A DNA stretch of 64,000 nucleotides from Asterella californica (Eukaryota > Streptophyta > Marchantiopsida > Marchantiales > Aytoniaceae), in NCBI GenBank assembly GCA_036924285.1, contig JAYKYS010000011.1, positions 4,774,001-4,838,000 on the forward strand. The letters are read 5' to 3'. The translations under genes and the position numbers were made by a program. Position 1 is the first letter of the stretch. Each line of letters begins with the position of its first letter. Under the pieces are notes generated by a model. That model searched no databases. It saw nothing but the letters and a program-made list of their open reading frames with translations, and was not told the origin of the DNA. Shown piece after piece: positions 42,700-54,700 of the stretch.

Positions 42700-43320
42700 G
42701 ATGAGGATGAATATGGATACGGTTGTTCGAGAGGATGTTACGGACATGGGATGATAGATATGTAGAAGGTTTGAGATCATGAGAAGAAGGGACGAGCCAT
42801 GACTATGGATGGGATGAACAAATCAAAAGGGATATCAGGGGTGCAATTGGATGCATCAACTGTATGAATGTTTCAAGCCTCCACTTTGTTTTTGTGACAA
42901 GAGCAATGGAACAAACAAAAGGAGGCTTTGAGGACGAAGGTGAAAGATGATCGACAAGCTCCATCTGTTTGGTGGGAGTGACATTTCAAAGTACCTGAGA
43001 TGTTACAAGACGAAGATGGATTTGGGTCATGTATCGGAGAAAGAGATGATCCATACATTTGAACTCGCTGCGTTGCTTGAGATAAGGGAGCATGTGAAAG
43101 ATCTAACAAAGCATTTTGGGAGGAACTGTGATACGTTTTCACAAGCATTGATGGAGGAATATTTCTTGATCGAGTAACCAAGAAATTATTTTTGGAATGG
43201 GTCGACCGACTTAACAAAGGTGTACAACCTACAGAGTTGTTAAGGGAGTTCGAGAGACAATTCTCTCAACTATCTCGGGTAAAGAAGCTAACCTTGGAGT
43301 GCGAGATGTCGACATAGGTA
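42700..43320 (+). pseudogene. Truncated gag fragment, Ty3-B family, plus strand
   Basis: The clearest part (42947-43177) reads LHLFGGSDISKYLRCYKTKM and EKEMIHTFELAALLEIREHV, aligned with the capsid start of Ty3-B gag. It resumes in another frame as LREFERQFSQLSRVKKLTLE to about 43315, where similarity stops. Only the start of gag survives. Confidence 0.75.
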
Positions 43321-43653
43321 TTTCGCAATCAACAATTGTTCAGTAGAACGCCGAATTTGCATTCCGCTGTATGATTTACCATAAAACTCAGAACAGAATG
43401 TGTTTCGCTCTACTACATAATACACATCAATAGTACATTATACCATTCACAAGCGCACATTCAGTCCACAACAAAAACTACCTAAACTCGCTTTCAGTCC
43501 AATGTAATACAAATATCCACCCCAATTCCAAGCAACTCTCCTTCTCTATGATCTCTTTGCCTCGCATTCTCCATGTTTCTTTCAGTACCTTCCACTCCGC
43601 TTCGATACCAACCAGCCTTCAATAGGAAAAAGAAAGGAAAACTGAAGAGAGGA

Positions 43654-43689
43654 AAGAAGAAGAAGAAGAAGAAGAAGAAGAAGAAGAAG
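43654..43689 (+). repeat. (AAG)n microsatellite
   Basis: About twelve AAG units in a purine-rich stretch. It produces a poly-Leu frame on the other strand that is not a gene. Confidence 0.9.
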
Positions 43690-43997
43690 CGAGGACTCGT
43701 ATATTCTTCTTCTCAAGGAAAATGAGAAGAGAAGAATGTAATGTGAGAATAATAGAGAAAATACTAGATTTAACACTTAAAAATCAAATCTCAAAATATT
43801 GCTATAGGAAAAGACACTTTTGTATTATATTGAAAATGTATACAACATAATGTGTTCATACTCATACTCTAGAAAAGAAAACATCATATATATTTCTCAG
43901 ATTTTCTCTAAGATCGATTTGATCTTGACAAGTCTGCTAACAGTGACACTTGCTTCTCTAGTCTAGCTCTCTTAGTTTCTTCTGCAAATTTGTTGAT

Positions 43998-44384
43998 CTA
44001 AGAGGCCCCAACACTCTCTCTATGTTGCTTTTGTTCTTCTACTTGCGGTAGTCTACATTTCTCTCTTGATTCTAGCAAAGCATGACGAAAATCAACTTCA
44101 TGCTTCATGTTATCATGATAAGTTGATATTAAATTGTTGCCTTTGCTACCAGAAGAATTGCCGAGGCTTTGCATCTGCTTTCTAGAAGTAAAAGAAAGTT
44201 CTGTAGAAGATCTTTTTTCTTTCTCAGGTCCACCTTCTACTTCCACCTTTGCAGATATTGGCATGTCTTTGGGATGAGTCGCTTCTTCATCAACATATGG
44301 TTGAAAATTCTTTGTTTGATAAGCAATTTCTCCTAGGTGCATCTGCAAGTCTTGTATTTCACTCATAAAATCACGGTCTAACAT
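43998..44384 (-). CDS. Unidentified reading frame, possibly a gene fragment
   Basis: The 128-residue frame from ATG 44384 is hydrophilic (SEIQDLQMHLGEIAYQTKNF near the start, VEEQKQHRESVGAS at the end). I recognise no domain. The minus strand further up (44385-44930) has short open pieces such as SFFYRMYHLYESRADIEPLV broken by stops, so this may be the tail of a decayed transposon or gene. Evidence for expression is absent. Confidence 0.25.
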   Translation of the reverse strand: MLDRDFMSEIQDLQMHLGEIAYQTKNFQPYVDEEATHPKDMPISAKVEVEGGPEKEKRSSTELSFTSRKQMQSLGNSSGSKGNNLISTYHDNMKHEVDFRHALLESREKCRLPQVEEQKQHRESVGAS

Positions 44385-45293
44385 TGATTGAAAATCAAAA
44401 AGAAGCTGATGATCATATCTTCTATCGATATACTCTCTTAAGAAAGAAAATCATCACTCAACCCAACAATGGAAGTCACAAGGGGTTCTATGTCAGCTCT
44501 ACTCTCATATAAATGATACATTCTATAGAAAAATGAACACTTCGCATTCAACTTCCATTGAATTTTGGACTCAATAAGTCCAACATCAGTACAATCTAAG
44601 ATCTACTGTGCCTCTTATAATTATCTAAATATCTCTCATACTTCTTTTGCATTATCACGTCTTTCATGAGAGGAAATCTTAATCTTGTCAAACAGATTGT
44701 CATGACAGCAAATGCTATAGTCTCTGAAGTGACTTTTTGCCCAATCTTTGTCTTTCAACGTGATCCATGAAGTGCAGCGAAATTGTCAAATTTCTAAATA
44801 CTCTACCATCTTATCATAAGCCGCGTCATGCATCCTGAAACATTTTGGTGCAAGTTGTTTCACAAGAGTACTATTCTTACATGTTTTCAACCCTGACAAC
44901 TTTTACTTGGAATTCTAAACTGTTATCAACAATAGACATGATTAACAACATTTTTCTTTTTGAGCACTTGCTCTCTCAACACTCAATTATTTGAATAGCT
45001 CGACGGTGACGAATTGCGACGGACAATAATGAAAGAGTGGAAGAAAGTAAACTAAATTTTGAATAATTTTGATATCTGTCGCATAAATAATATTTATGAT
45101 CTTTGTTAAAAACTTAATTTGAATAAGAGTTTATTGTTAAGAAAAATAAACTTTAAGAAACTACAACTAAGTCGGAAAGAGAACGGAACGCTGTCTGAAA
45201 CTGTAAAGTCAGACTACTGAGACCTCTCAAAGCTAATTAATTTTTTCTGTAAAACCACATCAGATAAGAGTTACGAGACCGGAAGTAACTCCC

Positions 45294-45479
45294 TTAATGG
45301 AGTTTACGGTTCTGGGTTTGAGTGGCCTTACTACTCTTGGTGGTTTCCTTGTTTCCTGTCCGAACTCCGAGAAGATTGTGTTCTTGATCGTCGGAGCTTA
45401 AATGAAGCTCGGTCGTTGCAGCGGCGCCATTCTGTCCCGATAAGCTCGCGAAGGGCAGGGAGCCACGCGCCTCCAACAT
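45294..45479 (-). CDS. Short unidentified reading frame
   Basis: The 61-residue frame from ATG 45479 is rich in Ser, Gly and Gln. A CAG|GAAACAAGG-like junction inside it could be a splice site. No family was recognised and no companion exons were found. It may be chance. Confidence 0.15.
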   Translation of the reverse strand: MLEARGSLPFASLSGQNGAAATTELHLSSDDQEHNLLGVRTGNKETTKSSKATQTQNRKLH

Positions 45480-46926
45480 TGTTGGAAAAGACGAAGGAAA
45501 TACGCGGCGAGCGGAGTCACAGCTTGAAGAGACAAGTTGTCAAGTTAACGTGGCCACCAGTTTCTCTGACACAATTAATTAGCTCAGTATGCACTTTCTG
45601 GTAATGCTGCAAGCTGCCGAGCAAAGGTCGAAGGTCGAGCTAACCTGTTGCGCGTCGTGAGTTGTGATGGACTTGCATGCCAGTTCATTTCAAAAAGTTA
45701 CAAAGTACATTCGACTTGGCATGTTAGACATGTCCTGTCTACCATGTAGAAAGACGGAACTCCCGTTCGGCACTCATCTACTGTCAGATAATCTACATGT
45801 CGGGTCGGGATGTCAATTCCTCCTCGTGCGGGGTTGGCTTGGGTTTAGGGTTTAGGTGAACAAAGTCGGGTGGGCTCACCATGGGCGAGAACTGAAGTGC
45901 AGTCGGTGCAGGGGGTGATGTAATCCGGGTAAGAGTAATTGTCATTTAAAACCCTTAAGATTCTTGAGAGTGAGCAACTTCTCCTGGTGTACAACACAAC
46001 ACATAGGCACCCACACCTCAGTAGATAAAGAGAATGCAGATGAAAGTGTGTAAGACGATCCCGAGTCTGGGTGAAAGCAGGCTTGACCACGCAAAACATC
46101 AGGTCTTTTTCTTGCTATGGGTCTCACGCCACTTACCCAAATAATTAGTTGACATGACACGGTAGCTGTCCGTAGTTCAGGACCTCAGGTTAGCGATCTG
46201 CAGTTCAAGACCTCAGGTGTAGCAAGGTTCAAGACCTCCTTCATGCCGCCCTTTCGAGTTCCTTGCTGGAAACGACAAAACGTTTACACGGTTGATAATT
46301 ATCACAAGATTGCAACTGATGGGTGGCTACAGAAAGAGCGGGAAGATCCGGTAAAATATGCGGATCCGGTAAAATATGCCGTTCCTTGAAGACGTAAATT
46401 GTGGTATGTTCGGAGGAGAAAATCTGTCTTCACATGAGAACCCACCCTAATCCGGCGGTCTGGGGTGGTTCAAATTCCGCACTTCTGTAGACTGGGGATC
46501 CATGCCATGCTGCGGATCGGGTTTTGCTCATGGAAGGCAAGGCAAGGCAAAGATATCAGGGAAAACTCATGTTAAGTTTGATTGACGTGAAATGGATGAG
46601 TGCACTTTTCTGTTTCAGGACGAACGTGCCATCTTGGTAAACTGTAGTAAATATAAATGGTTAGGTTATACTAAATTGTATATAAAGTAGAGTCGTTTGC
46701 AGTATTTGTTCGTCAATGGCGATAATAGGGCCACTCAAACCTTTTTCCCTAGTGAATTTCACAGGGTGATGAGAAACCGTAAGTGTAAACTGTTGAATGT
46801 AAACTTTCAAGCATTGTTACGTATTGCAGAATATAAATTATAATCAAATTTTGTCGACGATAATCAGCAGATGTAGTTTACAAGCATACACTATTTACCT
46901 CAAATTTACGTATCATCTCACGAGGT

Positions 46927-46936
46927 GGTACGTAAG
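46927..46936. repeat. Target-site duplication GGTACGTAAG, left copy
   Basis: The same 10 bases recur at 47310-47319 on the other side of the foldback element. A duplication of 9-11 bases is typical of Mutator-like insertions. Confidence 0.7.
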
Positions 46937-47309
46937 TAGAAATTTGCTTGATCACACCCCCAGTAGGTTCCTTGGGCTTGATCATATCCCTCTTAGGTTC
47001 ATTAAGCTTGATCATACCCTTGACGGGTTATTGACAGTAGAACCAGTCATTTTATTTTTTGGTTCATCATTTTAGTACTTCCAACCTTGACAAAATATCA
47101 CTGTAATTAAAAATTTTTAACATTATTCAAAATAGTTAGACTAAACATGTTCGGAAATTTAATATATGCAGTCTCACATGTGAGTAACATCAGAAAGTGA
47201 CTGGCTTTACAGGCAACAGCAAGTCAGGGGTGTGATCAAGCCACACATCGTAAGAGGGGTGTGATCAAGCTCAAGGAACCTACTGGGGGTGTGATCAAGC
47301 AAATTGCTG
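46937..47309. mobile_element. Foldback / MITE-like element (373 bp)
   Basis: The arms at about 46937-47030 and 47221-47309 are inverted copies: both read AATTTGCTTGATCACACCCC inward from the ends and stay similar for about 90 bases. Each arm holds three spaced units of GCTTGATCACACCCC, with C-to-T changes in the left arm. The core of about 190 bases is AT-rich and non-coding. Ten-base direct repeats flank the element. The long arms and the duplication length suggest a non-autonomous Mutator-like element; no transposase is present. Confidence 0.75.
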
Positions 47310-47319
47310 GGTACGTAAG
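47310..47319. repeat. Target-site duplication GGTACGTAAG, right copy
   Basis: Matches 46927-46936 exactly. Confidence 0.7.
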
Positions 47320-47933
47320 ATTTACAGCTAAAACGTATAAATACCTTTTCAGGAGTTACGTAAGTTACGTAAAAGCCAGGTTTGAGTACACTAACTGAAC
47401 TGAGAAGGTAAGTCGACCCGCCTCGCTATCTCCCTAGCTACCGCTGCGCAGCTGCAGTCAGTATTGTATCTTCTGAATTTCCGAGACTCCGCCGCTTCTC
47501 GGCCTACACTTCTAGTGTTCTGTTGGGATGGAACCAAAATTGTGGGCAATGTGCAATGCGTTATGATTGCCTTGAATCACACCCCAATTTCACTAGCAAT
47601 GTCCTTCATGTGTGTTGTTAAGTTTAGCATTGTTCAAACGCGCTTTTATAGAACCATCACCATATGCATGTCAACTCGATCCCTAATTCCGAGGGCCTGA
47701 ACAAGCAATGTCATCAGATCTTCATCGAGTGCGAAGTTGATGTGGCGTTCGTTCCTGGAGCTTAAGACACAGTCTGATCGGTCCTGGTCTGATCCAAATC
47801 AAATATTCCTTGCGTGCGTGATCAGCAACTTATGTTTCTTTGGATCGTATGTCTCTGTGAGTCCAACAGTCCATTCGTGAACTAGTTCCACCCGCTCAAG
47901 GCTCCGGCAACTGGAAAACAAGGAAACAACTGG

Positions 47934-48461
47934 GAGGAAACAAGGAAGGACTGGGATTCTTGTGGATTGAAGGATTGATCAGTTTACCCTCAAATACGCG
48001 CAAAGACTCGAGACACACCCAACAGTACAAGTGCATTCAGGCATTCATGCCCAGAGAAGTTTAACGCGTGCGTGCCTGCGTGCGGGTCATATATTATAAC
48101 TGTCCGCTCTTGTCTGTCTTTACTGGTCCAGTACGGCAGGACGGTGTGCAGATACCGTACTTATTGTACTGTGCGTACCTGGCCGGGATTCAAACTTCCG
48201 ATTGTAAATGGTCTCACCTTGAACGAATAACAAACGATCGTGTAACATACCTTCCAGAGTCGCGCTTTTCAAGAAATCTTCGCAACAAAGGAAAGAAGTT
48301 GAACCTCCTGCTCCTGGAATAACAGTTTGAAAGAATAGTGCGAGGAAACAAGGAAGAACTCGGATTCTTGTGGATTGAAGGATTGATCAGTTTACCCTCA
48401 AATACGCGCAAAGACTCCAGACACACCCAACAGTACAAGTGCATTCAGGCATTCATGCCCA
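47934..48461 (+). repeat. Direct duplication, 120-base copies 408 bases apart
   Basis: The segment at 47934-48053 recurs at 48342-48461 almost unchanged (GATTCTTGTGGATTGAAGGA through GCATTCAGGCATTCATGCCC). The sequence between holds no recognised gene. It lies upstream of HYDIN. Confidence 0.8.
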
Positions 48462-48743
48462 CAGATCGGCATGAAGACTGACTATGATCATTACAACTGC
48501 AAGTATGTTTGCATCACTATGATGAGCTAGGCTGGTAGCGACACCGAAGAGGTTCATGCCTACGCTTGGATCTAAAAGTCTCTTGAAGTTTTCTCCCAGA
48601 CAAGAAAATTCTCAGTTCTACTCCGAAAGAGGGGGCAGTGAGGATAAAGAATCCCATTACTGTGCTCAGTAGGTTTCAGGTTTGTTGCAGGGTGTAGTCC
48701 CAGCAACCTCCACAGATAAATTTCCTGGTAACTCCAGACGTCG

Positions 48744-51700
48744 ATGGAACACCCTAAAACTAAGCAGCAGAAGGAGGTATTGTTCTTCCGCGAGTCTCTT
48801 TGCTCTATTGGTTAGTTGGATAGGTTAATTGTCTCTTCCAAGCGCACCTTCCGTATACTAGAACGAACTCGAATCCAATCCAACAGCAGCTAGCAGCTTG
48901 TATAAAATGAAGATGGAAGTTACCTGGAGTGACCTTCTTTTGCAATTCGACCACTACAAGAAGAAAGCATATCCGATGAAGACTTTCGCATTGATCGGCT
49001 AAACCTCCAGTGGTTCATTCGCATAAACAGTTTCACTAATAACCGCTAGTGAATCAGTGTCCGGTGAAAAAGCAAAGCAACTTCGTGTAATATGGCATTG
49101 TATAAGCGCGACGCATCTCAGAAGGGTTTTCAGTTTAAACAGCCAGTACGCTGTAAGGATAATGAACACATGGTCTGGTCCGCTCTGATGCTTGCCCTAC
49201 AATACACATTGACATGCATGCGATTTGCACAGCCCCGTGCTGTAGGTGGCGAAGTTCTTCTTGTACCCGACGGACGGCTCCTGGCAATCAGATGATGGTC
49301 AGATAGACAGTCTAATTGCGCAGCCAGCAGCAAGAAACTGACGAGACTTAGTCATTGCGCTTCTCGAAAACTTCTACCACTGTGAGGCAGGGGGATGACG
49401 ACGCCGCATGTTAATCTTGCCGCCACCCGGCCCCGAGAGGAAGCGCTGGGCCCGAGCGCTGGCAAGCTCGCCCTGCATCAACTATGCGTTAAGTACAAGT
49501 CCTATGGAATTCCTGCTGCGGAAGAGACAGAAAAGTCATTAAACCTGAAGGTAAACACATGAGATTCGCACCTTTATTTGTTGCACCTTTATTTGTTGCT
49601 TTGAATTACATCTGGCTGATTTCCAAATTTGCAACAAGTATCTCATTCCACATACAATTGCACTCTTGACAGACTGACTGCAGGTAGGAAGATATTCTCT
49701 TCCAAAAGACTATAAACTAATCGCACGAGTCGCTGAATTCTGCATGCTTTGCTTTACCTTGCTTGAGTTGTCCTGTTTAAAGCTTTACGATTATCAGTCA
49801 TGCATGGGCCAACCCTATGATTACAGAAACTTGATAAGTTGTGCCATGTAAAAGGATGTAGGGGCAAATGCAAAAACTTGCGGGAACTTAGAATGTCATC
49901 CTGTTGTTGTCCTCGAGAAGGTGCAGTAAGGGTTGCAGTTCCGCGGTCATGAGTCGTGAATGTTGTTTGGAGCGCTTACAACGTCTTTGAAGCTCTTCCA
50001 GTGATCCGCAAGGACCTGAGTTTTGTGACTCACACGACCTTATTGTGTTGTAACGATTGGTTTGTAACGATTGGTTTGTACCAGACACGGCCAAGTGAGC
50101 TCGTCAGAGAGAAGTTGGATTTGCCTGTACCTTTTAGAGATGGCAAACTACGCCTCAAACCACAGATTATCGAGCGTCACAACTTCTTCAACCTTCCTTA
50201 TCAGGTAGTCCAATGCGACTCATGGAGCATTTCATTCTTCACGCGTAAGTCCTCGATTACGATGTTTGTAGCTTTTCTACTCCACTTCCTTTCAGGTGGA
50301 GGAGATGGCTTGCTCAAGTTCTTCCATCGTCTTTTCTGAAGTCATTTTAACACGAGTTCACTAATCGTTTCTGGGTACTCTGTCCGAAGGGTCCTGATAA
50401 GTTTCACCAAAGCTTTCGGTACAAGAGTCCAATACATGGAGTCCACGTTTGATGTATCCTGCACCACTCAAGCGAGTAGGAGTCTTCGGTACAGGCCTAA
50501 CGTCCTCATGAGCGCGTTGTAATGCACCTCAGACTGACCAAGTGTCGTAAGTTTAACTGAAATGACTACGCCTCCTTGCCCTGCATCTGAGCAGGTTCCT
50601 TCTTCGGTCAGCGTCGATGAGCCACTGTTCCAGCCGTTTCCTCCTCAGATCACGTTCGTTGGGTTTAAGGCTTTCCACAAGTACCATGCCATCTTGCAAC
50701 TGCGCAACAACGACAAGGTAAACCATTAATATTTGATAAACGTCACAAACGTGGACAAGAGCCAAACTTCTACTGCATCTTTATGTGGTAATGGTACTGT
50801 ACTGTTATACTGTCTCGGAGACCTTAGAACTCTCACGAATTTCAGATGCCTGTGACTCGGATGATCGATTTTACCATGCATCTTTCCAAAAGGATTCTGT
50901 CCAGTTTTAGACTTCTATCTGACATTTGTATGCTTTGACACTACAGTGACTCCCATCCTGTGTATGCTTGTTCCTTTACAGGTTGTGCGAAGAGTCATGG
51001 TGATTCCCTTGGTGTCAGATGTTCTGACTGTGCAACCATATAGCCATCCAGATCTGGAGACCTTGACGATATATGACGAACTTGGAGTGAGTAAGGTTGC
51101 TTGTGGAATGGAGGTATGCTACGTCAACTCGGGGCATTCATTTCAATGGAGTACTGAACAAGACGTACAAATAAGAAGGCAGTACACGAAAAATAATATC
51201 GTTCTATACAGTAAAACCTTGAGAACTTGCTAGTGGAATGTGGATATTTCGCTGGGTCATAAATAAGAGTGACTGCTATATAATTAAAAAGGGTCTACAG
51301 AATAAGGCTCTTTCCGCCATCGGAGTCGCATGTGCTGCGGATACGATGATAATTTGTAGGTAGTGCACTTGCGTCGTTCTCCACGTTTGCTTCTTTTCAT
51401 GTTCTTTACACCTAGTCCGGGTACTGCTTGTTTCTTGTATGTACAAGGCGTATTGACGAAAGCGATGCTTCAAGTTGATGTCCTTGGAGTAGAAAGTTAG
51501 TAAAGATTGATGAGAGTCAAACTTGGTCAATTGTCTCTCACTTGGAGCCGTTTTATTGCAGTTTTCTGTTATCGTGAACTTCTGTCCTCCATCCGAAGAT
51601 GATTACGAGTCAGAAGTGGTTGTAGTCACAGAGCGCGAAAAGTTCGTGGTTCCCGTGATTGGTCATGGCATCAGAGGTCAGATCCAGACTACAAGTTGGT

Positions 51701-54700
51701 TCTCTAAAGTTAGTCTACCATTTCGGCATCTCAAGTCTATCTTCCTGGACATTCCTCGCCTCAACTTTTTACTCTCAACCAGTAATGTGAAATTTAGAAG
51801 CAGATCATCTCTTGCTTCACTAAGTAGCATGGAATTCGAAACCAGCATTTTTCCTTATGTGGCCGAGTGTGAGGACGAGTTCTGCAGGGGGTTACTCGAT
51901 GTAGATCAGGACATTGTTCATTTCAGAATCCAAGCATCAGGAATATGAACTCAGTTTGCACCTAGTACATTCCAGAACATTCTCCTTAACGAGCAAGCAA
52001 AGACGTTGCCGTATGGCATGTCATCCTTGTCATTCTGATATTCATTTTCCAAGTCATAACCCCACGAGAGGTGGACATATACTGTTAGATGGATTTCGCG
52101 ATATCGTTCCTCAGGCTCGGTGCATCAGTTCGCGCTATTGACCTTTTAAGTTGTTACATTGGTTGCAAGGCTTCCTCCGCGGACTAAATTTCCACATCAT
52201 TGAAGACACGGAAAGAGAGTGAATGCATCCGTTATGTTTGAGATGTTACAGCTCCGCCTGTTGAACTGACCCAAGATATTGACAAAGTCTGCAATATCTT
52301 CTTATGCTTGAGGATGCTGTCTGTAGGTGTCCTTGAGCTGGCTGACGAAATCACCTTCCCACCAACTCCGGTGCAGTTTAACTATAAGAAGGTAAGTTTC
52401 TCGACTTTTTAAATTATCAACTTACCTTCTAATGACCTTAAAAAGCAGTCAATAGGGACATTGACGCCATTTTAGTACGCCAAACTGTCAAATCATTCTT
52501 GTGGAATATGCCACTGTACGAGATAGAGAGCTAAGTATACGCAACCGCCGGATTTTCTGAGTTTGTTACAGTCGTGTTGAATGATATGCATGTAATAATA
52601 GTATGGATGTTTATCGCTGTGAGGTTTGTTGATGTATCCAGAATGTAATGCTTCACAACAAAGGTACGAAATTCGCAAACTGGCAAGTTAGCTCGTACAC
52701 AGAGGGCGACGCTGGTGAAATAAACTATGATACTTTTCTTGTTGAGCCGAAATCTGGAAAGCTTGAACCTGGTGAGTTTGTGGAGCTTGAACTGGAGTTC
52801 AAACCACTTAAAATTGGGGTTATTGAGGGAGAGCTCAAGTTGTCTTACCAAGAGACGGCAGAATCTGTATACAGCAAACTGACTGGCACAGGTATTGAGG
52901 TACTTTTCTCTTTCCCTATCGTTCTGTGGCCAGGTTATTTAGCGATTCACCACTCCTACGGTTTCATTCGAAGAAAATCAGATTACGTCTGTCGGTCTGA
53001 TTCTCTTTGTATGAGATAATCGTGGATTCTCTCAGAAAATGGACTAGAACGAACAACCGGAAACTGTTCTGAAATGAAGGGGTGATGGAACCGTGTAAGG
53101 AACTCTTCGAACAAGGTAGCATGGTACTGGGCTTACCAACTTCGACGCAAAGCCACCGATCAAATGATCACTATCAAGATTTGGCAACTAATCACTTTAG
53201 GTGTCGATGAGGGCTAGAAGCTATGTTGACTTCGTTTCTTCCTTACCAGTGCGCTTCTTGATTCGTTGGCAGCTGAATGTTGGACTTTCAACGGATGATC
53301 TGACTATGCACCCAACACATATACATACGAGCTCGAGTAGAAGTATCTTCATCAGCAATTATTCTAACAGTGTATCTGTATTTCAGTTCGAAAGGTACGT
53401 TCGTTGACCCGGCAGGCTTCAGCCATATGTATGTTCCGTTGCAATCTTTGAAACCGGACATGAATGTGATGAGTGCTTCCTGTTAAACTATTCGAAGATC
53501 TGATGTCTGAAGAAGATTCATACTTCGTCGTTTGGTCCTTCAAAGCACATTGGCTGGTATGCAAGGATGATGAAAATCAGTTGCTATGAATTGCGTTTAC
53601 ACTCGATGGAGCTTTCTGAGTAATAATTAGGAGGAATCCTGGTTGAGTAGTTCTAGTTCACCAACTCGAAAGAACACCATCCCACTACAGCACACGCTTA
53701 ATAACATCACTTCTTCAAGGGGTACAAAGCAACGACCAAAAGTTCGCAAATCCAGTGAGCTTTACTTGAGCTTATTAAGTCTCAGTCTTGAGCCTTTGGA
53801 TGAAGCGCATGACTGTTGACCACGCAGCGATAACTTCTTTAGCAATCACCAATGTCTAGTTTGCTTTAGTCTAAGGAGACTGAACTTATTTCTTCAGTAC
53901 GCAGCTGGAAAGCATCGATTTTGATTCTTACGAAATTGCAGTTAGTTGAGGTCATGCTCAATTCCTATGTTGCTTATTGGCAGCAGGCTTATCATGATTG
54001 ATCAGATTTGAAACTGAATGGGACGAAGGAAACCTAGCTTACGACGTTGAACCGAAAGCTAAAACGTGGGCAAGAGACGCTGCTGGCCAAACGTATCTGG
54101 AACACAATGAAGATGGCGACGCACCGAGACAGGAGCGGGTAAGTAGTAACATGGCAGTCGGAGGGTATAATTGGTGTCCAGGTCCACATAGTTAGTGAGA
54201 GATCACGAGATCCACCGGACGGACGAATCTTCACAAATGAAAACTAAATTCCTTGAGCAAAACTCCTGAAATTTACATGCACGTGATTCTAATGATCCCT
54301 TCTGCCCTTGTAGATTCTTCTGCCTCTGTCACAGTGTTCTCAGCAATGATGTCTCATCGGGAAAAACTGAGTTTTCTATGTTAGTGTAATTCTCTAGTCA
54401 AGTAACACGTCAGTAGATGCTGAATTTAGGCTTCTGAGTATGTGTCGAGGATCTGGTCTGTGACAGATTTTCACTCTTAATCCTGCGAAGGGAGATCTTT
54501 GGCCCGGGAATCGACTGGAAATTGTTGTTACCTTCAATCCTCAGAAGGCAAAAAAGTATGTCTTCACCGAGTTAAATCATGATATCTACGACGTTTGTAC
54601 GTTTGCAGGGGTGAAACAGAAAAATCTATGCACCACATTCCTAAGAACGATTGTAAGCTCTTAATTCATGTATAAACGTAAGCAAGCAAGAGTAAGTTGA

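Noticed and set aside
43582..43776. Poly-Leu minus-strand frame
   Set aside because: Produced by the (AAG)n microsatellite on the other strand.
45841..45857. Two TTTAGGG units resembling telomere repeat
   Set aside because: Only two units; short telobox-like matches are common in plant DNA.
51677..51948. In-frame extension of the HYDIN exon at 51562
   Set aside because: A GT donor at 51677 and an AG acceptor at 52326 join GIRG to VLELADEITFPPTPVQF, which matches the animal HYDIN order. The extension has no similarity.
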